64,000 nt of DNA, taken from NCBI RefSeq assembly GCF_000718785.1, contig NZ_JOCA01000001.1:248001-312000 (forward strand), written 5' to 3'. Shown here piece after piece: positions 46,618 to 54,598 of the stretch (positions within the stretch are counted from its first letter, which is position 1; each line of letters starts with the position of its first letter). A model generated the notes under the pieces. The model was not told the origin of the DNA, made no database searches, and worked only from the letters and a program-made list of their open reading frames with translations. A program made the translations under genes and the position numbers. This DNA comes from Streptomyces sp. NRRL WC-3626 (GTDB lineage: Bacteria; Actinomycetota; Actinomycetes; Streptomycetales; Streptomycetaceae).

Positions 46618-47315
46618 CGGACCGCGCCCTCCGGGGTGATCCCTTCCCGCCGGGGGGCGGGCTTCGGACGGCTGCCGGCGCGCGGCATCCACGGGGTGAG
46701 CAGCACCCGCAGCCCGACCAGCAGGGCGTCGCAGAGGATCGCCAGGACGGCCATCGTGAGCACGGCGTTCACCGCGAGTTCGGGCCGGTCGTACTTCTGC
46801 GCGGCGGCGAGCAGATTGCCGAGGGCGCCCTGGTTGCCGATCAGGGCGCCGACGCTGACCAGGGAGATGCTGGACGCGGTGGCGACCCGCAGTCCGGCGA
46901 TGATGGCGGGCGCGGCGATCGGCAACTGCACCTGGAGATAGCGGCGTACGGGGCCGAAGCCCATCGCGGTCGCGGCGGCGAGGGTCTCGTCCGGCACCGA
47001 GCGCACCCCGTCGACGATGGCGGGGACCAGGACGACCAGGCTGTACAGGGCCAGCGGGATCATCACGGTGAGTTCGGTCTGGCCGGTGTAGTCGATCAGG
47101 ACGACGAAGAACGCCAGGGAGGGGACGGCGTACAGCACGGTCGTCATGCCCAGCACCGGCGGGTACAGCCAGCGGAAGCGCCCGCACAGCTGCGCGATCG
47201 GCAGCGCGAGGAGCAGCCCGGCGGCGACCGGCAGCAGGGCCTCCCGCATGTGCAGCCCGATCAGACCGGCCCAGCTGTGCTGGAGGTCGCTGGGGATGTC
47301 GAAGAAGCGGCTCAT
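46614..47315 (-). CDS. Osmoprotectant ABC transporter permease 1
   Basis: 233 residues, five to six membrane segments. SVPDETLAAATAMGFGPVR is the ATPase-contact loop, and GNQGALGNLLAAAQ near the end is typical of OpuC permeases. ATG at 47315 overlaps the end of the ATPase gene by four bases. The N-terminus before the first membrane segment is short (SRFFDIPSDLQHSW). Confidence 0.9.
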   Translation of the reverse strand: MSRFFDIPSDLQHSWAGLIGLHMREALLPVAAGLLLALPIAQLCGRFRWLYPPVLGMTTVLYAVPSLAFFVVLIDYTGQTELTVMIPLALYSLVVLVPAIVDGVRSVPDETLAAATAMGFGPVRRYLQVQLPIAAPAIIAGLRVATASSISLVSVGALIGNQGALGNLLAAAQKYDRPELAVNAVLTMAVLAILCDALLVGLRVLLTPWMPRAGSRPKPAPRREGITPEGAVR

Positions 47316-48436
47316 CCCGCGACCTTCTCGTCCTCGGCGCGGCCGGCCGCGTGGGCGGCGCGGATCGCCTCGCCGATGGTCTGCTGGGAGACGACGCCGG
47401 TCACCCGGCCGCTGTCGTCCACGGCGACCGCCCAGCCGACGGGCGAGAGCACGGCGCAGTCGAGGGCGACGCGCAGGGAGTCGACGCCGGGCACGAACGG
47501 CCGCCCGTACGACCGCAGCCGGTCGGTGCGGATGTCACCGGCGGTCAGTTCGTCGCGCTCGGCCCAGCCGAGCGGGCGGCCGTCGGCGTCGGTGACGAGG
47601 AGGTGGGTCGCCTTGCCGGCGGCGATCCGGCCGGCGTCCGCGTCGGCCGGGATCACGGCGTCGGTGGTCAGTTCCAGTGCGGCGGACGGGACGAAGGACA
47701 GGCCCCGGATACCGCGGTCGGCGCCGAGGAAGTCCTCGACGAAGCCGTCTGCGGGGCTCGCCAGCAGCTCGGCCGGCGGCGCGTACTGGGCGAGCCGGCC
47801 GCCCTCGCGCAGTACGGCGACCATGGTGCCCAGCTTGATCGCCTCGTCGATGTCGTGCGTGACGAAGACGATGGTCTTGCCCAGCTCGTCCTGGATGCGC
47901 AGGAGTTCGTCCTGCAGCCCCTTGCGCACCACCGGGTCGACGGCGGAGAACGGCTCGTCCATCAGCAGCACCGGCGGGTCCGCGGCGAGCGCCCGGGCCA
48001 CGCCGACGCGCTGCTGCTGGCCGCCGGAGAGCTGGTAGGGGTAGCGCCCGGCCAGCGCGGGGTCGAGGCCCACGCGCTCCATCAGCTCCGCCGCCCGCTC
48101 CCGGGCCCGCTGCTTGCCCCAGCCGAGCATGCGGGGCACGGTGGCGATGTTGTCGACGATCGTGCGGTGCTGGAAGAGCCCGGCGTTCTGGATGACGTAT
48201 CCCATGGACCGGCGCAAAGTGGTGACCGGCTGCCGCCGGGTGTCCTCGCCGTCCAGAAGGATCGTTCCCTCGGAGGGTTCGACCATCCGGTTGATCATGC
48301 GGAGCGTGGTGGTCTTGCCGCACCCGGAGGGTCCGACGAGGACGGTGATCGAGCGGTCGGGGATATCCAGCGACAGCCGGTCGACCGCCACCGTGCCGTC
48401 CGGGTACCGCTTCGTGACTGAATCGATCCGTATCAA
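47312..48436 (-). CDS. Osmoprotectant ABC transporter ATP-binding protein with CBS domains
   Basis: 374 residues. Walker A GPSGCGKTT, signature QLSGGQQQR, Walker B LLMDEPFSAVD, H-loop VTHD. A pair of CBS-like repeats fills about 255-365 (THLLVTDADGRPLGWAERDE and PVGWAVAVDDSGRVTGVV), which in OpuA-type ATPases sense ionic strength or nucleotides. The start is a TTG at 48436, with GAAGGG about 11 bases upstream; no ATG or GTG stands nearby that keeps the family start (IRIDSVTKRYPDGT). First gene of its operon. Confidence 0.9.
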   Translation of the reverse strand: MIRIDSVTKRYPDGTVAVDRLSLDIPDRSITVLVGPSGCGKTTTLRMINRMVEPSEGTILLDGEDTRRQPVTTLRRSMGYVIQNAGLFQHRTIVDNIATVPRMLGWGKQRARERAAELMERVGLDPALAGRYPYQLSGGQQQRVGVARALAADPPVLLMDEPFSAVDPVVRKGLQDELLRIQDELGKTIVFVTHDIDEAIKLGTMVAVLREGGRLAQYAPPAELLASPADGFVEDFLGADRGIRGLSFVPSAALELTTDAVIPADADAGRIAAGKATHLLVTDADGRPLGWAERDELTAGDIRTDRLRSYGRPFVPGVDSLRVALDCAVLSPVGWAVAVDDSGRVTGVVSQQTIGEAIRAAHAAGRAEDEKVAG

Positions 48437-48562
48437 GACGCCGAAAGCCCTTCGGGTGGCAGATGTTTACGACCGAGGTTGCCCGTTTGTCGCCGGTCGA
48501 GTGTAAACGTCACCACCGGCGGAACCCCGTAACCCCGTGCCCCCGGCCGAAGCGGCCCCGGG

Positions 48563-49303
48563 CTACGCCGCCGCCTGCCCGGATTCGGCCACGGGAAACC
48601 CCGCCGTTCGCAGTACGCGCCGGTCCGCGGTCACGGCGAACACCTCGCAGCCGGGGCGCGCGGCCGCCCAGTCGACGCCGTCCCGTCCCAGTGCGAAGGC
48701 GGCCGTGGCGACGGTGTCCGCCTCGGTCAGGGTGGGGGCGGTGACCGTCAGGGCGAGCAGGCCGGTGGCCGGGCGGCCGGTGCGGCCGTCGATGATGTGG
48801 TCGCCGCGTTCGTAGCGCGCGGAGGTGGCGACCGCGCCGTCGGTGAGCTCGACGACGGCGCACAGCCGGCCGGCGTCCTCGGGGTGCCGTACGCCCACGC
48901 GCCAGGGCCCGCCGGCGGCGGTCACGTCACCGCCGGCGTTGAGGCAGAACCGCCGCGCTCCCGCCGCCCGCAGCAGGTCGGCGCCCTTCTGCACCGACCA
49001 GCCCTTCACCACGGCGCACGGATCGAGACCCCGGCCCGGCAGCCGCACGTCGAAGGCGCCCCCGGTGTCGGCCCGGTAGCGCTCGCTCAGGGCGAGGACC
49101 TCGGCGAGCTCGGGGCTGATCCGGTCCGGGGCCGGCTCGCCCCGGTCCAGGCGGGAGACCTCGCTGTCCTCGCGGAACGGGCTGAAGCGGGCGTCGACTT
49201 CACGCAGCCAGGCGAAGAGAGCGTCGGCCGCGGACTCCCAGGACCCCTCGTCGTCGACGCGCAGCGACACCGGGAAGCCCATGACGTGTTCGACGCGCCG
49301 CAT
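48563..49303 (-). CDS. apbE: FAD:protein FMN transferase (ApbE)
   Basis: 246 residues. RRVEHVMGFPVSL at the start, GGAFDVRLPG, ALNAGGD-type segment CLNAGGDVTA, and SARYERGDHIIDGRTGRP, with TEADTVATAAFALG giving the Mg2+-binding Asp. It moves FMN from FAD to a Thr in FMN-binding domains. No signal peptide is visible, although ApbE proteins usually act outside; it may be exported by another route or act before export. Its substrate is very probably the protein encoded one base upstream. Confidence 0.92.
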   Translation of the reverse strand: MRRVEHVMGFPVSLRVDDEGSWESAADALFAWLREVDARFSPFREDSEVSRLDRGEPAPDRISPELAEVLALSERYRADTGGAFDVRLPGRGLDPCAVVKGWSVQKGADLLRAAGARRFCLNAGGDVTAAGGPWRVGVRHPEDAGRLCAVVELTDGAVATSARYERGDHIIDGRTGRPATGLLALTVTAPTLTEADTVATAAFALGRDGVDWAAARPGCEVFAVTADRRVLRTAGFPVAESGQAAA

Positions 49304-49304
49304 G

Positions 49305-49703
49305 TCAGGAGCCCTGTGCGTCGAGGGCGGCCTGCAGCGACTCGCGGTAGCCGTCGCTGGTGACCGTGGCGCCGGAGACCGTGTCGACGCCGGCGCTCTG
49401 GGCCTGGAGCGTCTCCTCGATCAGGACCGGTACGGCGGCGGTCGTCTGCGGGTGGTCCGGCTGCTGGAGCATCCGGACGGCGGTGATGCGGTCGCCTTCG
49501 AGGGTGACCTCGACCCGCACGGGGCCCTTCTCGGTGTCGACGGTGGGACCGGCGACGACCCGGGTGGTGCCGCCCGGCGCGGTGGACACCGAGGGGGTGG
49601 GCGCGGGTTGGGCGACCGACGGCCCGGGGGCCGCCGGGGTGTAGCGCCAGACCGGGATCAGTCCGGCGACGCTCAGGACCAGGACGGGCAGTACTCGCTT
49701 CAC
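49305..49703 (-). CDS. FMN-binding domain protein (flavinylation substrate)
   Basis: 132 residues. A single N-terminal hydrophobic segment (RVLPVLVLSVAGLIPVW) acts as signal or anchor. A Pro/Thr linker leads to a small FMN-binding domain with the flavinylation motif D107-x2-S110-G-A-T113; Thr113 should carry covalently linked FMN. The protein is thus an electron carrier on the outer face of the membrane. GTG start at 49703. Its stop is one base before apbE, and the flavocytochrome gene ends 28 bp upstream. Confidence 0.9.
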   Translation of the reverse strand: MKRVLPVLVLSVAGLIPVWRYTPAAPGPSVAQPAPTPSVSTAPGGTTRVVAGPTVDTEKGPVRVEVTLEGDRITAVRMLQQPDHPQTTAAVPVLIEETLQAQSAGVDTVSGATVTSDGYRESLQAALDAQGS

Positions 49704-49731
49704 GGTGTTCTCCTCTGTCGCCCCGCGCTCG

Positions 49732-51072
49732 TCATCCGGCCAGGCTGAAGCGCTCGTAGTGGATCTGCTGCCTCGGTACGCCGAGTTCGCGCAGGCCGCG
49801 CAGCACGGCGGTGGTCATGCCGGGCGGGCCGCAGACGTAGACGTCCCGGTCGGTGAGGTCGGGGACCAGCCGGGTCAGTTCGGCGGGGGCGAGCCGGTCC
49901 GGTACCGGCGGGCCGGTGATCAGGTGCAGTTCGGCGCCCTTGGCGAGGGCGAGTTCGCGCAGTTCCCCGTGGAGTACCGCGTCGGCCTCCGAGCTCACCC
50001 GGTAGAGGACGACGGCGTGGCCGTGCAGTTCCTCCAGCAGGGCGCGGATCGGGGTGACACCGACACCGCCGGCGATGAGCAGGGTGCCGGGGCGGGTGCG
50101 GTGGAGCGTGGTGAAGGCGCCGTAGGGGCCCTCGGCGAAGACCCGGGTACCGGGCCTGAGGTGGCGCAGGGCCGCGCTGCCGTCGCCGGCCGCCTTCACG
50201 GTGAGCCGCAGAGTACGGCCGTCGGGGGCGGCGGACAGGGAGAACGGGTTCGCCTGCCACCAGCGGTCCTTCGTCAGGAACCGCCACAGGAAGAACTGGC
50301 CGGCGCGGGCCGGCAGCCGGTCCAGATCGCGCCCGGTGATGTGGACGGACACCACGTTGTCGCTCTCCGGCACGACCGCCGTCACCCGGAGCCGGTGGCG
50401 CCGGTTGCGCCACAGCGGGAGGACCAGCCGGCCGGCGACCACGGCGGCGAGGGCGGCGCCCCACAGCCCGTACCAGTAGGCGGTGGCGGCGGCCGAGGCG
50501 GTGAACGTGGAGCCGACGGCGACCTGGTGGGTGAAGGCCAGCACCACGGCGACGTACATGTACAGATGGATGAAGTGCCAGGTCTCGTAGGCGAGCCGGC
50601 GCCGCGCGCGGCGGGCGGAGAGGGCGCCGACGACGAGGATCAGCGTCAGCGCGACGACCGCGCGCAGCACGCCCTCGACGGTCTCGGCGAGGTCGACGAG
50701 CTGGTTCACCGGGTCCATGGAGGACATCTCGGCGTAGCCGAGGACGATGAAGACCGCGTGCCCGAGGAGCGTCCACAGCAGTCCGAAGCCGACCCAGCGG
50801 TGCCACAGGGTCAGCCGGTCCATGCCGATCCTGCGGTCCAGCCAGGGCAGCCGGGCCACCAGCAGCAGCTGGAACGCCATCAGCAGGGCGGCGTACAGGC
50901 CGGTGAGGCGGCCCAGTACGACGAGGGCGTTGGCGCCGAAGCCCGCCCGGACGAAGAAGACGGCCACCACCACCGCGTTCGCGGCGAGCAGACCGTACAG
51001 GCCGATGCGCGCCACCACTTTGGGGCGTCGCCTCGCGGCGGGGGGTGCGGGAGGCGATGGGACAGCTGTCAC
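49732..51072 (-). CDS. Ferric-reductase-like transmembrane flavocytochrome
   Basis: 446 residues. The N-terminal half has about six membrane segments with paired histidines for heme: TLWHRWVGFGLLWTLLGHA and ETWHFIHLYMYVAVVLAFTHQ. The second half is a ferredoxin-NADP reductase module: PARAGQFFLWRF and NPFSLSAAP for FAD, then IAGGVGVTPIRALL and YVCGPPGMTT for NAD(P)H. It moves electrons from cytoplasmic NAD(P)H through heme to an outside acceptor, likely the FMN protein downstream. GTG at 51072 has AAGGAG eight bases ahead; a GTG at 51117 would add 15 residues. The 149-bp gap to the divergent response regulator has an AT-rich stretch near 51148-51172. Confidence 0.9.
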   Translation of the reverse strand: MTAVPSPPAPPAARRRPKVVARIGLYGLLAANAVVVAVFFVRAGFGANALVVLGRLTGLYAALLMAFQLLLVARLPWLDRRIGMDRLTLWHRWVGFGLLWTLLGHAVFIVLGYAEMSSMDPVNQLVDLAETVEGVLRAVVALTLILVVGALSARRARRRLAYETWHFIHLYMYVAVVLAFTHQVAVGSTFTASAAATAYWYGLWGAALAAVVAGRLVLPLWRNRRHRLRVTAVVPESDNVVSVHITGRDLDRLPARAGQFFLWRFLTKDRWWQANPFSLSAAPDGRTLRLTVKAAGDGSAALRHLRPGTRVFAEGPYGAFTTLHRTRPGTLLIAGGVGVTPIRALLEELHGHAVVLYRVSSEADAVLHGELRELALAKGAELHLITGPPVPDRLAPAELTRLVPDLTDRDVYVCGPPGMTTAVLRGLRELGVPRQQIHYERFSLAG

Positions 51073-51221
51073 GCCACAAGCTCCTTGATCGGGTCCTGGG
51101 CCTTCGAGCTTGGTCACGGGCGCTGTCGATCACCTGTCGGTCGACTTTCAAGTTTTTATCGATCGGGATGCGATCGCGCACCGCCTCTGGCGCCGGAAGC
51201 GGTGTGCCGCAGTATGGGCGG

Positions 51222-51911
51222 GTGGAAAAAGTACGACTCCTCGTCGTGGACGACGACCCGCCGATAGCCGACCTGGTGGCGACGGTCGCCCGCTACGAGG
51301 GCTGGGAAGCGGTCACCGCCAACTCGGGTGAGGACGCGCTGCGCCGCGCCGCCGAGTTCCGCCCGGACATCGTGGTGCTCGACCTGATGCTGCCGGACGT
51401 CGACGGTTTCGGCGTGCTCGACCGGCTGCGGCGCTCCGGGACGATGGTGCCGGTGGTGTTCCTCACCGCGCGGGACGGGGTCGCCGACCGGGTGGCGGGG
51501 CTCACCCGGGGCGGGGACGACTACCTGGTCAAGCCGTTCGCCGTGGAGGAGCTGATGGCGCGGCTGCGGACGGTGCTGCGGCGCAGCGCAGGGCCCGGCT
51601 TCCAGCGGTCGGTGCTGCGCGTGGCGGACCTGTCGATGGACGAGGACACCCGGGAGGTGCGGCGCGGTGAGCGGCTGCTGTCGCTGACGCCGACCGAGTA
51701 CGAGGTGCTGCGCTATCTGATGCGCCGCTCGCCGACCGTGCTGACGAAGGCGCAGATCCTGGACCATGTGTGGGAGTACGGCTTCGGCGGCCGCTCCAAT
51801 GTGGTGGAGCTGGTGGTGAGCCGGCTGCGGCGCAAGCTGGACGACACGGGTGAGCCGCTGATCCAGACGGTGCGGGGCTTCGGGTATGTGATCCGGCAGG
51901 CCGCCGGGTGA
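51222..51911 (+). CDS. OmpR/PhoP-family response regulator
   Basis: 229 residues. Receiver domain: acidic DDD at 10-12, phosphoacceptor D54 in VVLDLMLPD, T in FLTARD, K104 in LVKPF. A winged-helix DNA-binding domain follows (LTPTEYEVLRYLMRRSPTV, then VVSRLRRKLD and TVRGFGYVIR). GTG at 51222 gives the usual short N-terminus (VEKVRLLVVDDD); a GTG at 51204 is possible. Coupled to the kinase gene by a four-base overlap. Divergent from the flavin electron-transfer operon, which it may control. Confidence 0.93.
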   Translation: MEKVRLLVVDDDPPIADLVATVARYEGWEAVTANSGEDALRRAAEFRPDIVVLDLMLPDVDGFGVLDRLRRSGTMVPVVFLTARDGVADRVAGLTRGGDDYLVKPFAVEELMARLRTVLRRSAGPGFQRSVLRVADLSMDEDTREVRRGERLLSLTPTEYEVLRYLMRRSPTVLTKAQILDHVWEYGFGGRSNVVELVVSRLRRKLDDTGEPLIQTVRGFGYVIRQAAG

Positions 51912-53341
51912 CGGCGGCGGCGCGGCGGCTGCGGGAGACGTACCGGCGGACGCGGCTCGGCACCCGGCTGACGCTCGGCCTCGGGGTGCTGTCCCTGGCC
52001 GTGTTCGCGGTCGTCGGCACCGCCCTCACCACGTACATGCACGACTATCTGGAGCGGCAGCTCGGCGACCAGCTGAAGCTGGTCCAGGCCGTGCAGGCCA
52101 AGGACGCGGCGGTGCACGGCACGGTCAAGCAGAAGGCGTACTACGGCTGGTACACGGCGGTGTACGACGTCACCGACGACGCCGTCACCCTGCGCAGGCC
52201 CTCCGACGTGCCCGCCGACACCCGCGCGATGGCCGACCTCGCGCGGGCCATGGCGCACTCCGACACCGAGCTGATGCGCACCGCGCGCATCGACGGGAAG
52301 GGTAGCTACCGGCTGCGCGGCTGCGAGGTCGAACCGGGGGTGGTGCTGGTGAGCGCCGCGCCCGCGAAGGACGTCGAGGAGACCGTCGAGCAGCTGATCA
52401 CGGTGCAGGTGGTGGTGTTCGCCCTCGCGCTGCTGGCGCTGGTGGTGTCCGGGCGGCGGATGCTGCGGCGCGGGCTGAAGCCGCTGAGCGACATGGCGCA
52501 CACCGCGCACGGGATCACCTCGCACGATCTGACCGAGTCGGCGGCCCGGCTGCCGCTGCGCGCGGACGGGCGGGACGGGGGCCGGGAGGTGGCGGACCTG
52601 CGCACCGCGTTCAACACGATGCTGGAGCACATCGACGACTCCCTCGCGGTGCGCGCGGAGGCGGAGTTGCGGCTGCGCCGGTTCGTCGCGGACGCCTCGC
52701 ACGAGCTGCGCACCCCGCTGATGTCGGTACGCGGCTACGCGGACCTGTTCCAGTACGCCGCCGCCAACGAGCCCGCCGAACGCGAGCGGCATCTGGCGCG
52801 GCTGCGCGCGGAGGCCGCCCGGATGGGCTTCCTGCTCGACGACCTGCTGCTGCTCGCCCGGCTGGACGCGGCGGAGGTGGAGGCACCGCTGCGGACGGCG
52901 GACACGGACCTGGTGGACCTGGTCCAGCAGGCCGCCGACGCGTTCCGCGCGGGCCACCCCGGGCATCCCCTGACGGTGGCCTCGGACCCCGGCCGGCTGG
53001 TGCTGCGCCTCGACCCGCAGCGCGTACGCCAGGTCCTGGACAACCTCCTCACCAACGCGGCCGTCCACACGCCCGCCGGCACCCCGGTCTCGGTGACGGT
53101 GTCCACGGCCCCCGGGGCGGCCCTGCTCCGGATCACCGACGCGGGCCCCGGCATCCCCCCGGACGACACGGAACGCGTCTTCGACCGCTTCTACCGCGTG
53201 GACAAGGCCCGTAGCCGTGACCGGGGCGGCACGGGCCTGGGCCTGGCGGTGGCCCGCTCCCTGACCCGCGCCCACGGAGGCGACATCACCCTGACCAGCA
53301 CACCGGCCACAACAACGTTCACGATCCGCCTGCCCCTGTAG
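51908..53341 (+). CDS. Sensor histidine kinase
   Basis: 477 residues. Membrane segments at about 16-38 and 163-183 enclose a sensor region of some 125 residues. A HAMP segment, a HisKA domain with H265 (DASHELRTPL) and an ATPase domain (NLLTNAAVH, DAGPGIPP, GGTGLGLAV) follow. GTG start at 51908 overlaps the regulator stop (GTGA). It probably phosphorylates that regulator. The signal is unknown; redox or metal state is suggested only by the neighbouring flavin operon. Confidence 0.92.
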   Translation: MTAAARRLRETYRRTRLGTRLTLGLGVLSLAVFAVVGTALTTYMHDYLERQLGDQLKLVQAVQAKDAAVHGTVKQKAYYGWYTAVYDVTDDAVTLRRPSDVPADTRAMADLARAMAHSDTELMRTARIDGKGSYRLRGCEVEPGVVLVSAAPAKDVEETVEQLITVQVVVFALALLALVVSGRRMLRRGLKPLSDMAHTAHGITSHDLTESAARLPLRADGRDGGREVADLRTAFNTMLEHIDDSLAVRAEAELRLRRFVADASHELRTPLMSVRGYADLFQYAAANEPAERERHLARLRAEAARMGFLLDDLLLLARLDAAEVEAPLRTADTDLVDLVQQAADAFRAGHPGHPLTVASDPGRLVLRLDPQRVRQVLDNLLTNAAVHTPAGTPVSVTVSTAPGAALLRITDAGPGIPPDDTERVFDRFYRVDKARSRDRGGTGLGLAVARSLTRAHGGDITLTSTPATTTFTIRLPL

Positions 53342-53363
53342 CCGCTCCCCGCCGTACTCCGCC

Positions 53364-53504
53364 CAGCCGCGGGCAGTCGTGCCGCGGGGCGGCACGGGTG
53401 GGCGCCACGGCACCCCGCGGGCAGCCGCCTCCGCCGGCCGCGGGCAATCGTGCCGCAGGGCGGCACGGGTGGGCGCGACGGCACCCCGCAAACGCCGGGC
53501 CGCG
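53364..53504 (+). repeat. Two direct copies of a dispersed GC-rich repeat
   Basis: Copy 1 (53364-53420) and copy 2 (53436-53504) share GCCGCGGGCAxTCGTGCCGC, GGCGGCACGGGTGGGCGC and ACGGCACCCCGC. Copy 2 ends AACGCCGGGCCGCGC. An inverted relative is at 26075-26140. Each unit has an internal small hairpin (GTGCCGC...GCGGCAC). The rest of the 53342-53595 gap shows no gene apart from the epimerase promoter. Confidence 0.8.
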
Positions 53505-53595
53505 CGACCCACGCCCGGACCCCACCGTCTTACGGACCCGTGACGCCAAGGGCGCGGCGCCCCACTCCCGCGCGCCGCGCCCCTACCGTGAGCGC

Positions 53596-54597
53596 ATGCG
53601 CGTACTGGTCACCGGCGGCGCCGGTTTCATCGGGTCCCACATCGTCGAGGCGCTACGCGCCCACGGACACACCCCCGTCGTCTTCGACATCCGCACCGGA
53701 CCCACGGCGGACGTCCGCGACCCGCAGGCGCTCCGCGACGCCCTCGCCGGCGTCGACGCCGTCTGCCATCAGGCCGCCATGGTCGGCCTCGGCACCGGCT
53801 TCACCGACGCCCCGGACTACGTCTCCCACAACGACCTGGGCACGGCAGTGCTCCTGGCCGCGATGGCGGAGCGGGGAATCAACCGGCTCGTCCTGGCCGG
53901 CTCGATGGTGGTCTACGGCGAGGGCCGCTACACCTGCCCCCGGCACGGCACGGTCCGCCCCGGCCCGCGCGACGTCACCGCCCTGACGGCCGGACACTTC
54001 GAACCCCCCTGCCCCGTCTGCGGCGCGGACCTCGCCCCCGGCCTCGTCGACGAGGACGCCCCATCGGACCCGCGCAACGTGTACGCCACCACCAAACTGG
54101 CCCAGGAGCACCTCGCCGCCGCCTGGGCCCGTTCGACGGGCGGTTCGGCCGTGTCGCTGCGCTACCACAACGTCTACGGCCCCGGCATGCCCCGCGACAC
54201 CCCGTACGCCGGCGTCGCCTCCTTCTTCCGCTCGGCCCTGGCCCGCGGCGAGGCCCCGCGCGTCTTCGAGGACGGCCGTCAGCGCCGGGACTTCGTCCAT
54301 GTGCGGGACGTGGCGTCGGCGAACGTCGCCGCGCTGACGGCGGACCCGGCGGCCGGAGGGCTCACCGCGTACAACACCGGCAGCGGCACCCCGCACACGG
54401 TCGGCGAGATGGCCCGCGCCCTGGCCGCCGCGTACGGCGGTCCCGACCCGGTCGTCACCGGCGAGTACCGCCTGGGCGACGTCCGCCACATCACGGCGGA
54501 CTCCTCCCGCCTGCGCGCCGCCCTCGGCTGGAAGCCGGAGGTGGACTTCGAGGAGGGCATGCGGGAGTTCGCTTCGGCGGGCCTGCGGGGCGAGTGA
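53596..54597 (+). CDS. NAD-dependent epimerase/dehydratase with inserted zinc ribbon
   Basis: 333 residues of the extended SDR family. Rossmann motif TGGAGFIGSH, catalytic pair Y163-x3-K167, and RQRRDFVHVRDVA, all as in nucleotide-sugar epimerases such as GalE/UDP-glucuronate types. Unusual: residues 114-142 hold C114-x2-H117 and C139-x2-C142, a likely zinc knuckle placed between the active-site Ser region and the Tyr. This insertion is not in standard GalE. Substrate unknown. ATG at 53596 is the only start with the correct N-terminus. It ends one base before the convergent kinase gene's stop. Confidence 0.88.
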   Translation: MRVLVTGGAGFIGSHIVEALRAHGHTPVVFDIRTGPTADVRDPQALRDALAGVDAVCHQAAMVGLGTGFTDAPDYVSHNDLGTAVLLAAMAERGINRLVLAGSMVVYGEGRYTCPRHGTVRPGPRDVTALTAGHFEPPCPVCGADLAPGLVDEDAPSDPRNVYATTKLAQEHLAAAWARSTGGSAVSLRYHNVYGPGMPRDTPYAGVASFFRSALARGEAPRVFEDGRQRRDFVHVRDVASANVAALTADPAAGGLTAYNTGSGTPHTVGEMARALAAAYGGPDPVVTGEYRLGDVRHITADSSRLRAALGWKPEVDFEEGMREFASAGLRGE

Positions 54598-54598
54598 G

